From positions 1 through 22,284 of the forward strand of contig JAZQER010000046.1 in the NCBI GenBank assembly GCA_045539095.1: a stretch of DNA of 22,284 nt, written 5' to 3'. Each line of letters opens with the position of its first letter. Positions within the stretch are counted from its first letter, which is position 1. This document shows positions 1-7,607 of this stretch, piece after piece. Position numbers and translations under genes: made by a program. This DNA comes from SFWF01 sp045539095. GTDB taxonomy: Bacteria > Bacillota > Clostridia > Oscillospirales > Acutalibacteraceae. Under the pieces are notes generated by a model. The model saw only the letters and a list, made by a program, of their open reading frames with translations. It was not told where the DNA came from and made no database searches.

Positions 1-22
1 TGTGTATGTCCGTCTATAATGA

Positions 23-170
23 AGTATGTGGTTTATTACTAAATCCACGAAAAGTATAACCTCACATACTAAACTGGGAACTTTATATTAAAAAACGATA
101 CCTCATAAACAACATAAGTTTTATGTTAGCTCGTAGCAGTCCTACAGCCGTAAGGCAATACGAGCTTTTT
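23..170 (+). other. Gene-free structured segment, possible small RNA
   Basis: No convincing coding region was found here, but inverted repeats are dense. AGTATGTG at 23-30 pairs with CACATACT at 63-70. AACATAA at 111-117 pairs perfectly with TTATGTT at 121-127. AGCTCGTA at 128-135 pairs with TACGAGCT at 159-166 and runs directly into five Ts. A TATAAT at 15-20 could be the -10 of a plus-strand promoter whose -35 lies outside the window. Three successive hairpins ending in a U-tract are what a small structured RNA or a long 3' UTR would look like. I recognise no known RNA family, and AT-rich DNA can give chance hairpins, so this is inference. Confidence 0.3.
128..170 (+). terminator. Intrinsic terminator-like hairpin (plus strand)
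   Basis: An 8-bp perfect stem (128-135 with 159-166) encloses a smaller stem, CCTAC at 141-145 with GTAAGG at 150-155, and is followed by TTTTT at 166-170. It would end a plus-strand transcript entering from the left edge or starting near position 27. No plus-strand gene is visible upstream in the window. Confidence 0.5.
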
Positions 171-221
171 GTGTGCTTTAGGCACCCTCTCGATGTTATA
201 CATAATTTTAGTTATCTATAA

Positions 222-256
222 TTAAAGACACTTTCGAAAGCCGAAAGTGTCTTTTG
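222..256 (-). terminator. Intrinsic terminator of the minus-strand operon
   Basis: A perfect 13-bp stem (224-236 with 242-254) has a 5-nt loop and lies 22 bases past the stop of the last minus-strand gene. Read on the minus strand, the stem ends in TCTTTAATT, a modest U-tract. On the plus strand the stem is followed by only four Ts, so the structure may also work weakly in that direction. Confidence 0.75.
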
Positions 257-276
257 AGGTTGTATGATTATAGTTT

Positions 277-780
277 TTAGAAGAAGAACGACGGTATAAG
301 ATATGTGATAAGTGACATTATCGTTCCGGCGCCGATTACACCAAGAGTAATTATCCAGATTGCGCGGGTGAATTTAACATTGAGTGCATTGGCGACAAGA
401 GCTCCTGTCCAAGCGCCTGTACCTGGAAGAGGTATTGCAACAAACATAAAGAGACCGAGCGCGCTGGCAGTGTCGACCTTTGCGCTCTTCTTCTGCGCTC
501 GCTCATCAAGCTTTGTCACTATTTTGCGAAGCCAAAGGAAATTCGTGCGCTTTATAAAATCGAATATCTTTCTTATAAATAACAGTACAAACGGAATGGG
601 AAGAATGTTTCCGATAACACATATCGGAAAGGCAACTATCCAGTCTACTCCTAAAAGGCTTGCCGCGATGAGACCGCCGCGAAGCTCCAAAACGGGGAGC
701 AGTGAAACTATAAATATTATTACCTCTGCGGGTATCGTAGATTTAAAGAAATTGGTTATAGATTCTACTATTTGGTCCAT
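277..780 (-). CDS. Small multi-drug export family membrane protein (COG2426)
   Basis: This 167-residue hydrophobic protein has about four membrane segments, roughly residues 17-40, 46-70, 105-130 and 138-163, with a basic cytoplasmic stretch near 70-103. Two features of the COG2426 small multidrug export family are visible: an ELRG motif at 32-35 after the first membrane segment, and PLPGTGAW at 117-124. The family name is historical; the transport substrate is not established. The ATG at 780 overlaps the end of the upstream gene by 13 bases, with a GAGGTG-like site before it, so the two are probably translationally coupled. It is the last gene of the operon and ends just before the terminator at 222-256. 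Confidence 0.8.
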   Translation of the reverse strand: MDQIVESITNFFKSTIPAEVIIFIVSLLPVLELRGGLIAASLLGVDWIVAFPICVIGNILPIPFVLLFIRKIFDFIKRTNFLWLRKIVTKLDERAQKKSAKVDTASALGLFMFVAIPLPGTGAWTGALVANALNVKFTRAIWIITLGVIGAGTIMSLITYLIPSFFF

Positions 781-1820
781 TTAAACACCTCTTGGAGTAT
801 TTTTGATATGTCGTTAGGGAGCTCACCTTCAATTATAGGAAGATATACGAAATAATATGCAAGGACTCCAAAACATACTAAAAGAAGTATTGTTATAACT
901 AATAAAGTAATGTTTGTGCCTTTATTACGACGGGTCAGTCTTCGGTCAACCCTTGGCTCTTGCTCTACGGATGTATTGGTGTCTTCATCAACATCAGATA
1001 ACATAGCAACAAAGCCTTCGCTGCTGCTTCTGATAACAGTATCATCATCAGATGACACAGTGTCTGCGTTTTCGTCAGCCGGCTCTTCTAAAGCTATGTT
1101 GATGTCTTGGTTGACTGAGTTTTCGACAGGCTTATCTACTTCTATCAAGGCAGCTTCTAAACCAACGGCTTCATCGGTTGACGCCTCATTACCTTCGGCG
1201 ATGCCGTCATTTTCTGTTGCTGCGCCATCGGTGTGGGCTTCGTGATCAGACAACTCCATAACCATTGGCGCAAATTCTTGACGGGCAGAGTTTAAAATAT
1301 TTGATTGATCAATTATCGGGTTGTGCTCATTCTCATGGCGCAAGCGTTCGTTATACGCCTCAACCTGATTGATGTCAAATATATACTGATGTATATACGA
1401 ACGCATAATCTCGTGACGAAGAGGGCGGTCGGAGGTTACGATAATTATTGATTGCTTTCCGCACTCAACAATGCAACCGCCGTACTGTCCCGATTTTGTA
1501 ACGAGGGGAAGACAACCGTGGGGAGCCTTTATATTATCACCCGATTTTATTGAATGAGCCATTTTATCAACGGGTTCATATTTGTAGCCAATAGCTGAGC
1601 TGACGATCTCAACGCCATTTTTCTCACCGATAAGATCAGTTACGAGTATAATAACGCGGCTGCGTGAAACATCGCGCGCGAGGGTATTTATAAGGGACTT
1701 TTGATTATCAACCTTTTCTTTAAATATCCTCATACGGCAGCAACCGTTAAGATTGAATTCCAGCTCAAAGTCGCTAGAGGTCTTGTAATAAATAATGTCT
1801 ACCTTTAAGTTTGAAATCAT
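768..1820 (-). CDS. Membrane-anchored protein with a divergent CinA-N/MoaB-like domain
   Basis: I do not recognise a named family for this 350-residue protein. Residues about 45-150 have the layout of the CinA N-terminal (molybdopterin-binding-like) fold: SRSRVIILVTDLIG at 52-65, then a segment ending GKQSIIIVTSDRPLRHEIM, which parallels the GKxxxLLPGxPxEM region of CinA. The expected motif residues are mostly missing. Residues about 190-285 are a low-complexity acidic linker, and RRLTRRNK precedes a single membrane segment at about 303-325, suggesting an inside N-terminus. The ATG follows a GGGAGG site at 1829-1834. The gene starts 15 bases after the stop of the CinA-sortase fusion, and both share a CinA-N-like region plus a membrane anchor. 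The CinA-like assignment is an eye comparison; the job is unknown. Confidence 0.6.
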   Translation of the reverse strand: MISNLKVDIIYYKTSSDFELEFNLNGCCRMRIFKEKVDNQKSLINTLARDVSRSRVIILVTDLIGEKNGVEIVSSAIGYKYEPVDKMAHSIKSGDNIKAPHGCLPLVTKSGQYGGCIVECGKQSIIIVTSDRPLRHEIMRSYIHQYIFDINQVEAYNERLRHENEHNPIIDQSNILNSARQEFAPMVMELSDHEAHTDGAATENDGIAEGNEASTDEAVGLEAALIEVDKPVENSVNQDINIALEEPADENADTVSSDDDTVIRSSSEGFVAMLSDVDEDTNTSVEQEPRVDRRLTRRNKGTNITLLVITILLLVCFGVLAYYFVYLPIIEGELPNDISKILQEVFKWTK

Positions 1821-1835
1821 TTTAAAAACCTCCCT

Positions 1836-4568
1836 TTAAGATATGATGTCAGATGTTAATGTATCATTTGTGTTATTGGGCGCGCTTGATTGTGTAGTTT
1901 CGCTAGAAGACGATGATTCGCTAGAAGACGATGATTCGCTAGAAGAGGGTGATTCGCTAGAAGAGGGTGATTCGCTAGAAGACGGCGTCTCACTCGACGA
2001 AGTAGGCTTGCTTGACTGAGACTGAGTCGACGAAGTAGGGGTAGACGAGGCTGCAGAGCTTGTAGGACGACCCGGAGATGGAGCTTGATTTTTTGAAGAG
2101 GAATTACCTGTAGACTCATCTGAAGAGAGCGCATCGTCAGAGGAAGTGATATCACTTGACTGCGAAACATCACTGGAAGTTGGAAGTTCCTCTACGGATG
2201 AGTTATCGTCCTTTGAGTAGCCCGACAGCTTTTTCTTATCATACCAAGCCTGAGGGTATCTCGGATTAGGATTTAAAACCGCTGAAGAGGTATTGACGTT
2301 GGGGTTTTCGTCTTGCCTTGTCATTCTAGCCATAATTACCAATCTTGCGTTAGGGAAGTCGTTTATACAAGTGACGAGGGTTATTATCTGATCGTTAGAC
2401 AAAACGTCAACCGTTGTGTTTATTATAGAACGCTCTCGAGCCTCCGCAATCCACGAAAGGAAAGCTTCCTGAGTTTCGAAGGTGGGTGTAGTGAAGTTAT
2501 AAAGATAACCGTTGTCGTCAGCCGCAGTAGCATTCATTATCATTACCGAGAATATCTTATAGGTATTCTGTTCAGATAGCTTGGTAACGGTAAAGGTCGG
2601 ATTAGCTCTGTAAAAGTTTAGATTTTTATATTTTTTAAGGGTACCGAACATTGAACCGTCTTTCATTTCGTGGCCATAAACAGTTATATTCTGGGTTGGG
2701 TTATCTTTGCTTACCGAGCATCTGTAATCGAAGAAGAGAGCGCCGTAACGGCTCTTTTCCTTATTCATATTATGAGTAAGGTAATAGTCGTTGTCGGTGG
2801 TCTGATAAATGGGATTGTCAACCAAAGTACCGGGAATGGTTATCCAACCGCGTATATCTTCATTTTTTTCTATAAATGGTTCAAATGCTGTAAAGGCGTT
2901 CTCTTCATTTTTCTCACCGTCAAAATTCCAATCTGCCTGAGCCTTAGCGATAATATCACGCTGTTGGTTATCGGCGGTAAGCTGGCTGAAAATAACAGTT
3001 GCGGAAACTATAAGAACTATAAGAGAAACCAGAAATCCACATTTGAGGAGCACAGCTTTAAGCCTGTCTTTAGGCATAGGGATAATCGAACGGAAGAAGT
3101 TCAGTATTCCCACGCCGATATTGCGAAGCCACAGAGAAAAAGCGTTATTGTTTGCAAATGCGTATTCGTCCTTGTTTTCTTCCATAAAGCCTTCATCATC
3201 AATTATACGGTCAAATACTATACCGAAATCATCATCAATATCGCTCGCAAATGTCTCGATATTCTCTTGCTCCGAAGAAGGCGCGGTTATATCGACTGCA
3301 GCATTGTCGGTATAATTTATCATACCGGAGATAGCCTTAGGATATGACAGAGCATAGCTTCTTATAAGGTCAAAAGCCTCTGCCACAGCCAGCTCTCTTA
3401 TCTGGTCGCGTCCGAGCGCAGGATCCAGCTCAAGCTCTTTTACTATATAATTAGATGAATCGGCAATGGCAACGAAAACAGTTCCGACCTTCTTTCCTTC
3501 GGAGGGCTCGGGGCCTGCATTGCCTGTTATTCCTATACCTATAGAGGCTCCGCTTATACTGCGAACATTTTTCGCCATATACATAGCCGTTTCTCGGCTT
3601 ATGGCGCTGTATGTGTCAATAACGGACTCAGGAATATTCAGTACATCTATCTTTATTCTGTTGGAATATGCCGAAATTCCATATTCAAATACTTTAGAGG
3701 AGCCGCTAACCTCTGTAAGCAGCTCTGATACCATACCGCCCGTGCACGATTCTGCAGTAGCAACGGTAAGAGATTTGTTACGAAGGGCGTTTACAACCTC
3801 AAATTGAATACCCTGAGAGTCGACTGCGTAAGCGGAATTCCCAAGGCAGTCGTTTACAGCCGCAACGGCTTTTGAACAGAGCGACTCGGCTTCATTGCGT
3901 GAGGTTGAAACGACCGATATTTTAACATCGTAACCAATTTTGCGTTTTGTAACAGACAAGGTGAATTTATCGCGTTTGGAAACAGCTTTTAGCTTTTGCT
4001 CAAGCTCATCGGCGGTAAGACCCATAACGTTTACGGTTTGCTGGGCTGTTATGCCGTTCAAGTTAATGGTTGGGGCAACAAAATTTTCAAACATATGGAT
4101 AAGCTCTCCGTCGCCCGAGGGCAAAAGCAGTATTTTTTTACCGTCGTAATATACCGCCGTACCACAGCAAAGTCCAAGCTCGTTTTTAAATATTTCGGCA
4201 TTCTGAAGAGATATAGCCGCCGCAAAATGTTCGGCGTCAGGCGTAATGCCGATACCTGAGCAGTATTCCTTTACCGATTGCAGGGCGTCGTCGCTCGTTA
4301 CAAGCGGAATACCTGTAATAAGGGCGGCGGCGTTCTTAGCCACAGCGTTTGTTTTAGAATCAATCCCACCGAGGACTATTATCAGTTCGCTTCGGTTTAA
4401 GGCTTGCGAAATTAGACGGCGAAGCTCCTCCAAGAAAGGGGAGCAAACCGTCTCGAATACGGTGCGGTGTCCAAGCTCAAAAAGTTTTTTAGAAACGTAG
4501 GAAGAAACAAAGCTTGAATTCTCTTCGGGATACTGCTCTGTTGCAACATAGATAATTTCTGCGTTCAT
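1836..4568 (-). CDS. CinA/PncC - class B sortase fusion protein
   Basis: This is one uninterrupted 910-residue frame. Residues 1-170 match the CinA N-terminal region but lack its usual GTELLLG and TTGGLGPT motifs. Residues about 255-405 are a CinA C-terminal (PncC, NMN amidohydrolase) domain with TAESCTGG at 271-278 and GITGNAGP at 346-353 intact. An acidic linker and one membrane segment at about 506-528 follow. Residues about 545-750 are a class B sortase: His633 in YGHEM, Cys734 in LVTC and Arg742 form the expected triad. The tail from about 790 is Ser/Thr/Pro-rich with tandem SSSES units. The predicted topology puts PncC inside and the sortase outside. The ATG at 4568 has a GGAG site seven bases upstream, 11 bases after thiI. 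Sortase B enzymes join sorted proteins to the cell wall; PncC recycles NMN. No sortase substrate is visible nearby. Confidence 0.9.
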   Translation of the reverse strand: MNAEIIYVATEQYPEENSSFVSSYVSKKLFELGHRTVFETVCSPFLEELRRLISQALNRSELIIVLGGIDSKTNAVAKNAAALITGIPLVTSDDALQSVKEYCSGIGITPDAEHFAAAISLQNAEIFKNELGLCCGTAVYYDGKKILLLPSGDGELIHMFENFVAPTINLNGITAQQTVNVMGLTADELEQKLKAVSKRDKFTLSVTKRKIGYDVKISVVSTSRNEAESLCSKAVAAVNDCLGNSAYAVDSQGIQFEVVNALRNKSLTVATAESCTGGMVSELLTEVSGSSKVFEYGISAYSNRIKIDVLNIPESVIDTYSAISRETAMYMAKNVRSISGASIGIGITGNAGPEPSEGKKVGTVFVAIADSSNYIVKELELDPALGRDQIRELAVAEAFDLIRSYALSYPKAISGMINYTDNAAVDITAPSSEQENIETFASDIDDDFGIVFDRIIDDEGFMEENKDEYAFANNNAFSLWLRNIGVGILNFFRSIIPMPKDRLKAVLLKCGFLVSLIVLIVSATVIFSQLTADNQQRDIIAKAQADWNFDGEKNEENAFTAFEPFIEKNEDIRGWITIPGTLVDNPIYQTTDNDYYLTHNMNKEKSRYGALFFDYRCSVSKDNPTQNITVYGHEMKDGSMFGTLKKYKNLNFYRANPTFTVTKLSEQNTYKIFSVMIMNATAADDNGYLYNFTTPTFETQEAFLSWIAEARERSIINTTVDVLSNDQIITLVTCINDFPNARLVIMARMTRQDENPNVNTSSAVLNPNPRYPQAWYDKKKLSGYSKDDNSSVEELPTSSDVSQSSDITSSDDALSSDESTGNSSSKNQAPSPGRPTSSAASSTPTSSTQSQSSKPTSSSETPSSSESPSSSESPSSSESSSSSESSSSSETTQSSAPNNTNDTLTSDIIS
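1900..1989 (-). repeat. Five tandem 18-bp units encoding Ser/Glu-rich tail
   Basis: On the plus strand the unit TCGCTAGAAGACGATGAT begins at 1900 and 1918, with variants at 1936, 1954 (GAGGGTGAT ending) and 1972 (GACGGCGTC ending). Because 18 is a multiple of three, copy-number change would lengthen or shorten the serine-rich tail of the sortase protein without a frameshift. The units encode SSSSSE or PSSSES-type hexapeptides, a typical flexible wall-spanning or linker sequence. Confidence 0.9.
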
Positions 4569-4579
4569 TTTCCACTCCG

Positions 4580-5749
4580 TTAATAAATCAAATCGTATTT
4601 AACATCCGCGATAGCCCGTTCTATCAGAGCCTCTATATCGAGCTTCTTTTCGGCTATCTCACAGAGCTCTACCGTCGGTTTTGTTTTGGGATGCTTTGGT
4701 GTGAAGACCGTACAACAGTCTTCATATGGCAGGCAGGAGGTCTCAAAGGTATCGATCTTTCTCGATATTGAGATTATCTCTTCCTTATCGCTGCCTATGA
4801 GGGGCCTTAAAACAGGCATATCGGTCACAATATCGGTACAGCCGAGAGCGAGAAGCGACTGGCTTGCCACCTGACCGAGGCTTTCTCCCGTTATAAGCGC
4901 TCCGCAATGCTTTTGAATGGCAATGCGTTCTGCGATCCGCATCATCATACGTCGCATTATAAGGGTGAAGAATTCTTCGGGACATTCATCTGCAATTTTT
5001 TCCTGTATTTCCGTAAACGGAACTATTGCAAGATAAATTCCTCCGCTGTACTGAGCAACCTTTGAAAGGAGCGTTTTTACCTTTTGTTCAGCGCGTGCGC
5101 TGGTATAAGGTGGGCTTGCAAAATGAATAGCGTTGAGGCGAAGGCCGCGTTTTGCCATCATCCAAGCGGCGACGGGGCTATCAATGCCTCCAGATATAAG
5201 TATAGCCGCCTGACCCGCTGTTCCGACAGGAAGTCCGCCCGCGCCGTGAAGCTGACCTGCTCTGATATATGCCGCATAGTCACGTATTTCCACCGTGATT
5301 ATCTCGTCAGGGTTGTGAACATCCACCCGAAGATGAGGGAAGGCTGACAGTAGAGCACCGCCGACTTCACGCGCTATTTCAGGAGAGGTGAGGGGAAAGC
5401 GCTTATCTGCGCGTTTAGCCTCTACCTTAAATGTTTTAATTTTCTTCATAGTGCCTGCAAGATATTCCGGGGCGCATTTTAGAATATCGTCCATATCCTT
5501 TTCACAGACTGCCGCTCTTGAAAAGGCAGCAATTCCGAAAACCTTTGAGGTGCGAACAAGAGCCTCTTCAAAGTCGAAATTCTCAGCTTTGGGCTCAAGA
5601 TAAATGGTAGACTGAGCCTTTTTTATTTCTAATTCACCGAGAGGCGAAAGCTTTTGTCTGAGATTTCGGACTAAAGCGTCCTCAAAGACATTACGGTTAA
5701 GTCCTTTAAGAGCGAGCTCGCCGTTTTTTATAAGTATTATTTCTTTCAT
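4580..5749 (-). CDS. thiI: tRNA 4-thiouridine synthase ThiI
   Basis: ThiI adenylates U8 of tRNA and transfers sulfur to make 4-thiouridine, and in many bacteria also donates sulfur for the thiazole of thiamine. The 389 residues show an N-terminal ferredoxin-like/THUMP region (about 1-165) and a PP-loop ATP pyrophosphatase motif, SGGIDSP at 186-192. A PYEDCCTVFTP segment near the end matches other ThiI proteins. The C-terminal rhodanese domain of the E. coli enzyme is absent, as in Bacillus and other Firmicutes, so sulfur must be handed over directly by a cysteine desulfurase. That enzyme is the gene immediately upstream, three bases away, the same pairing as nifZ-thiI in Bacillus subtilis. 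Confidence 0.96.
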   Translation of the reverse strand: MKEIILIKNGELALKGLNRNVFEDALVRNLRQKLSPLGELEIKKAQSTIYLEPKAENFDFEEALVRTSKVFGIAAFSRAAVCEKDMDDILKCAPEYLAGTMKKIKTFKVEAKRADKRFPLTSPEIAREVGGALLSAFPHLRVDVHNPDEIITVEIRDYAAYIRAGQLHGAGGLPVGTAGQAAILISGGIDSPVAAWMMAKRGLRLNAIHFASPPYTSARAEQKVKTLLSKVAQYSGGIYLAIVPFTEIQEKIADECPEEFFTLIMRRMMMRIAERIAIQKHCGALITGESLGQVASQSLLALGCTDIVTDMPVLRPLIGSDKEEIISISRKIDTFETSCLPYEDCCTVFTPKHPKTKPTVELCEIAEKKLDIEALIERAIADVKYDLIY

Positions 5750-5752
5750 TGA

Positions 5753-6892
5753 TTATTTAGTCCTTCGAAGTTTTTTAGTTGCTGCGGTCAGAGCCTCACA
5801 AAGCTTGTCGACATCTTCCTTAGTGTTAAATCTTGAGAAGCTTATACGAAGTGCCGAATCAATACGCGCCTTTGAAAGCCCCATAGCGGTGAGGGTGGGA
5901 GAAAGCTCACCCTTAGCACAGGCGGAGCCCGATGAAACAAATATGTTACGAGCTTCCAAAAAATGTAGCAGAGTTTCCGAGCGATAGCCGGGTACCGAAA
6001 TGTTCAGCACATATGGCAGAGCATCGTCGGGGGAATTTATCTCGGCAAAACCTGTTTTTAAAAGAGAATTCTTTGCGTATTCCCAAAGCTCTCTCGTTGC
6101 GTTAAGCTGTGTTTTTGTATCGGGTAAAGCCTTGACCGCTGCCGAAAGAGCGGCTATAGCAGGTACAGGCTCGGTGCCTGGGCGAACCCCGTTTTGTTGT
6201 CCGCCGCCGAAAACGGTGGGGGAAATATGGACACCCTTTTTAATGTATAAAAAGCCTATACCCTTAGGCGCGTGAATTTTATGTCCGCTTGCCGTCATAA
6301 GGTCAATACCGAGGGCGGCAGGCTTAATATCAAGCTTGCCGAAGCCCTGAACAGCGTCGCAGTGAAGAAGAGCAGGGGCGCCGACCTTTTTTATTGCCTC
6401 GGCAACCTCGGCTACGGGCTGGATAGAGCCAATTTCATTATTGACAAGCATCATACTTACAAGTACGGTGTCGGAGGTAATGCTTCGAGCTATTTGGTCA
6501 GACGGTATCTTACCCGAGCTGTCAGGCTTCATATAAACTACATCAAAGCCCTTCTCTTCGAGCGACTTTACGGTGTTTATGACCGACGGATGCTCAATAG
6601 CGGAGGTAACTATCCGCCGTCCTCTTTTTGCTCTCGCGGCTGCAGCACCCAAAATCGCTATATTATTAGCTTCTGTACCACTGCCCGTAAAGTATATCTC
6701 ATCTGCTCTGCAAGAGAGCTTTTGAGCGATGACCTCTTTGCAGGAGAACATTGTCTGCTCTGATTTAATGCCGAGCGAGTAAAGGGAAGAGGGGTTACCC
6801 CAGTTTAGTTTTAATGCAGTATTTATCGCTTCGACTGCCTCATCGCAGGGCTTGGTCGTCGCACTGTTATCAAGGTAATAAAATTCAGACAA
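5753..6892 (-). CDS. Cysteine desulfurase (NifS/IscS family, ThiI partner)
   Basis: This PLP enzyme converts cysteine to alanine and carries the sulfur as a persulfide. With the start chosen here it has 379 residues, typical of the family: YYLDNSATTKP at the N-terminus, the PLP lysine in SGHK (Lys205), and the persulfide cysteine in SSGSACAKGE (Cys325). The frame is open back to an ATG at 7015, but that adds 41 hydrophobic, non-homologous residues and crosses the promoter. The TTG at 6892 has a GGGAG site at 6900-6904 and begins exactly where the family does (M-SEFYYLDN). It is the first gene of the operon and sits directly before thiI, so it probably supplies ThiI, like NifZ of B. subtilis. 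Confidence 0.95.
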   Translation of the reverse strand: MSEFYYLDNSATTKPCDEAVEAINTALKLNWGNPSSLYSLGIKSEQTMFSCKEVIAQKLSCRADEIYFTGSGTEANNIAILGAAAARAKRGRRIVTSAIEHPSVINTVKSLEEKGFDVVYMKPDSSGKIPSDQIARSITSDTVLVSMMLVNNEIGSIQPVAEVAEAIKKVGAPALLHCDAVQGFGKLDIKPAALGIDLMTASGHKIHAPKGIGFLYIKKGVHISPTVFGGGQQNGVRPGTEPVPAIAALSAAVKALPDTKTQLNATRELWEYAKNSLLKTGFAEINSPDDALPYVLNISVPGYRSETLLHFLEARNIFVSSGSACAKGELSPTLTAMGLSKARIDSALRISFSRFNTKEDVDKLCEALTAATKKLRRTK

Positions 6893-6917
6893 GCTATCAC
6901 TCCCAATATACAAAAAT

Positions 6918-6946
6918 ATTATACTATAAAATAATATAATAGACAA
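6918..6946 (-). promoter_or_regulatory. Sigma-A type promoter for the desulfurase-thiI operon
   Basis: On the minus strand, TTGTCT (complement of 6941-6946) and a perfect TATAAT (complement of 6918-6923) are separated by exactly 17 bases. Transcription would start near 6911, giving a short leader before the ribosome binding site at 6900-6904 and the TTG at 6892. Confidence 0.75.
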
Positions 6947-6956
6947 TACATAAAAT

Positions 6957-7080
6957 AAAAAAATCGGGGATTTTTTATGAAGATCAATCTGGGGACCGTT
7001 CTCTGTGAACGGCAAGCCCGCAAGCGATATGCACTTTGTGTACGAAAATAGCGCCTAATGTCTAAAACTCAACTTTTAAA
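6957..7080. other. Gene-free spacer between divergent genes, hairpins
   Basis: This is part of the 354-base gap between the desulfurase and rplS. CCGTTC at 6996-7001 pairs with GAACGG at 7007-7012. Next to it is a GC-rich stretch (about 7013-7030) unlike the AT-rich surroundings. A short AAAAATC/GATTTTT hairpin around 6959-6972 is followed on the minus strand by a T-rich run, as if ending a short minus-strand RNA. No promoter for such an RNA is convincing. Nothing codes for protein here: the open frame crossing it is only the upstream extension of the desulfurase frame. Confidence 0.3.
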
Positions 7081-7089
7081 AAATAATGC

Positions 7090-7118
7090 TTGCAATTTGT
7101 TTTTATTTGTGGTAATAT
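7090..7118 (+). promoter_or_regulatory. Promoter of rplS
   Basis: TTGCAA at 7090-7095 and TAATAT at 7113-7118 are 17 bases apart. Transcription would start near 7125, leaving a leader of about 120 bases before the rplS ATG. Confidence 0.6.
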
Positions 7119-7124
7119 ATTTGA

Positions 7125-7246
7125 GCATTTGATTACACTCGATCCTTACGGGTGGGTTTGATGCCGAAAATTCGACATTAAAGCGGGCGGTCCTCTGTAT
7201 TATTTTAGTGCAAGAACGTCTGAAACAATTAGGGAGGAAAATCACT
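7125..7246 (+). promoter_or_regulatory. rplS 5' leader, possible L19 autoregulatory leader
   Basis: A leader of about 120 bases precedes L19. It contains ATGCCGAA/TTCGACAT around 7160-7178, a hairpin with one mismatch, flanked by G-rich segments (GGGTGGG and GCGGGCGG). Firmicutes are known to carry an L19 leader RNA at this place that binds L19 and represses the gene. Position and size fit, but I could not match the consensus from memory, so this rests on context. Confidence 0.35.
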
Positions 7247-7591
7247 ATGACAGACGCTGTAAAGAATTTAACAGCAGGCATGATGAAGGAAGAAGTTCCT
7301 GTAATCAAGATCGGTTCGACCGTTCGCGTTCACGTTAAGATCCGCGAGGGTGAGAGAGAGAGAATTCAGGTATTTGAGGGTACTGTTATCGCTAAGAACA
7401 ACAGCGGTATTGCAGAGACCTTTACCGTAAGACGTGTTTCCTACGGTGTAGGTGTTGAGCGTGTATTCCCTGTACATTCTCCGAATGTTGCCAAGGTTGA
7501 AACAGTCAGAGACGGCCGCGTCCGCAGAGCGAAGCTCTATTATCTCCGTGACCGCGTCGGTAAGGCTGCTAAAGTTCGCGAAACCATATAA
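7247..7591 (+). CDS. rplS: 50S ribosomal protein L19
   Basis: L19 is a structural protein of the large ribosomal subunit near the 30S interface. The 114 residues are the usual length and include the family's conserved RIQVFEGTVI and FTVRRVSYGVGVERVFPVHSP stretches and a basic RRAKLYYLRDRVGKAAKV end. The frame opens earlier at a GTG (7208), but the ATG at 7247 is preceded by AGGGAGG at 7231-7237 and gives the normal N-terminus. It heads a cluster with lepB, rbgA, rnhB and yraN, a common order in Clostridia. A terminator-like hairpin follows, so L19 is probably made in excess of the genes downstream. Confidence 0.98.
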   Translation: MTDAVKNLTAGMMKEEVPVIKIGSTVRVHVKIREGERERIQVFEGTVIAKNNSGIAETFTVRRVSYGVGVERVFPVHSPNVAKVETVRDGRVRRAKLYYLRDRVGKAAKVRETI

Positions 7592-7607
7592 TAACCGATT
7601 AAGCGAG

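Noticed and set aside
305..784. 159-residue plus-strand open frame opposite the small export protein
   Set aside because: The minus-strand product has family motifs and operon context; the plus-strand frame has none.
1900..1989. Tandem repeats as a CRISPR array
   Set aside because: The units are directly adjacent with no spacers and encode a serine-rich protein tail in frame.
2670..3347. 225-residue plus-strand open frame opposite the sortase gene
   Set aside because: It is antisense to a protein with clear catalytic motifs, its composition is unlike a real protein, and it has no good ribosome binding site.
6893..7015. N-terminal extension of the cysteine desulfurase back to an ATG at 7015
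   Set aside because: It adds 41 hydrophobic residues not found in the family and crosses a consensus promoter. TTG at 6892 has a proper ribosome binding site.
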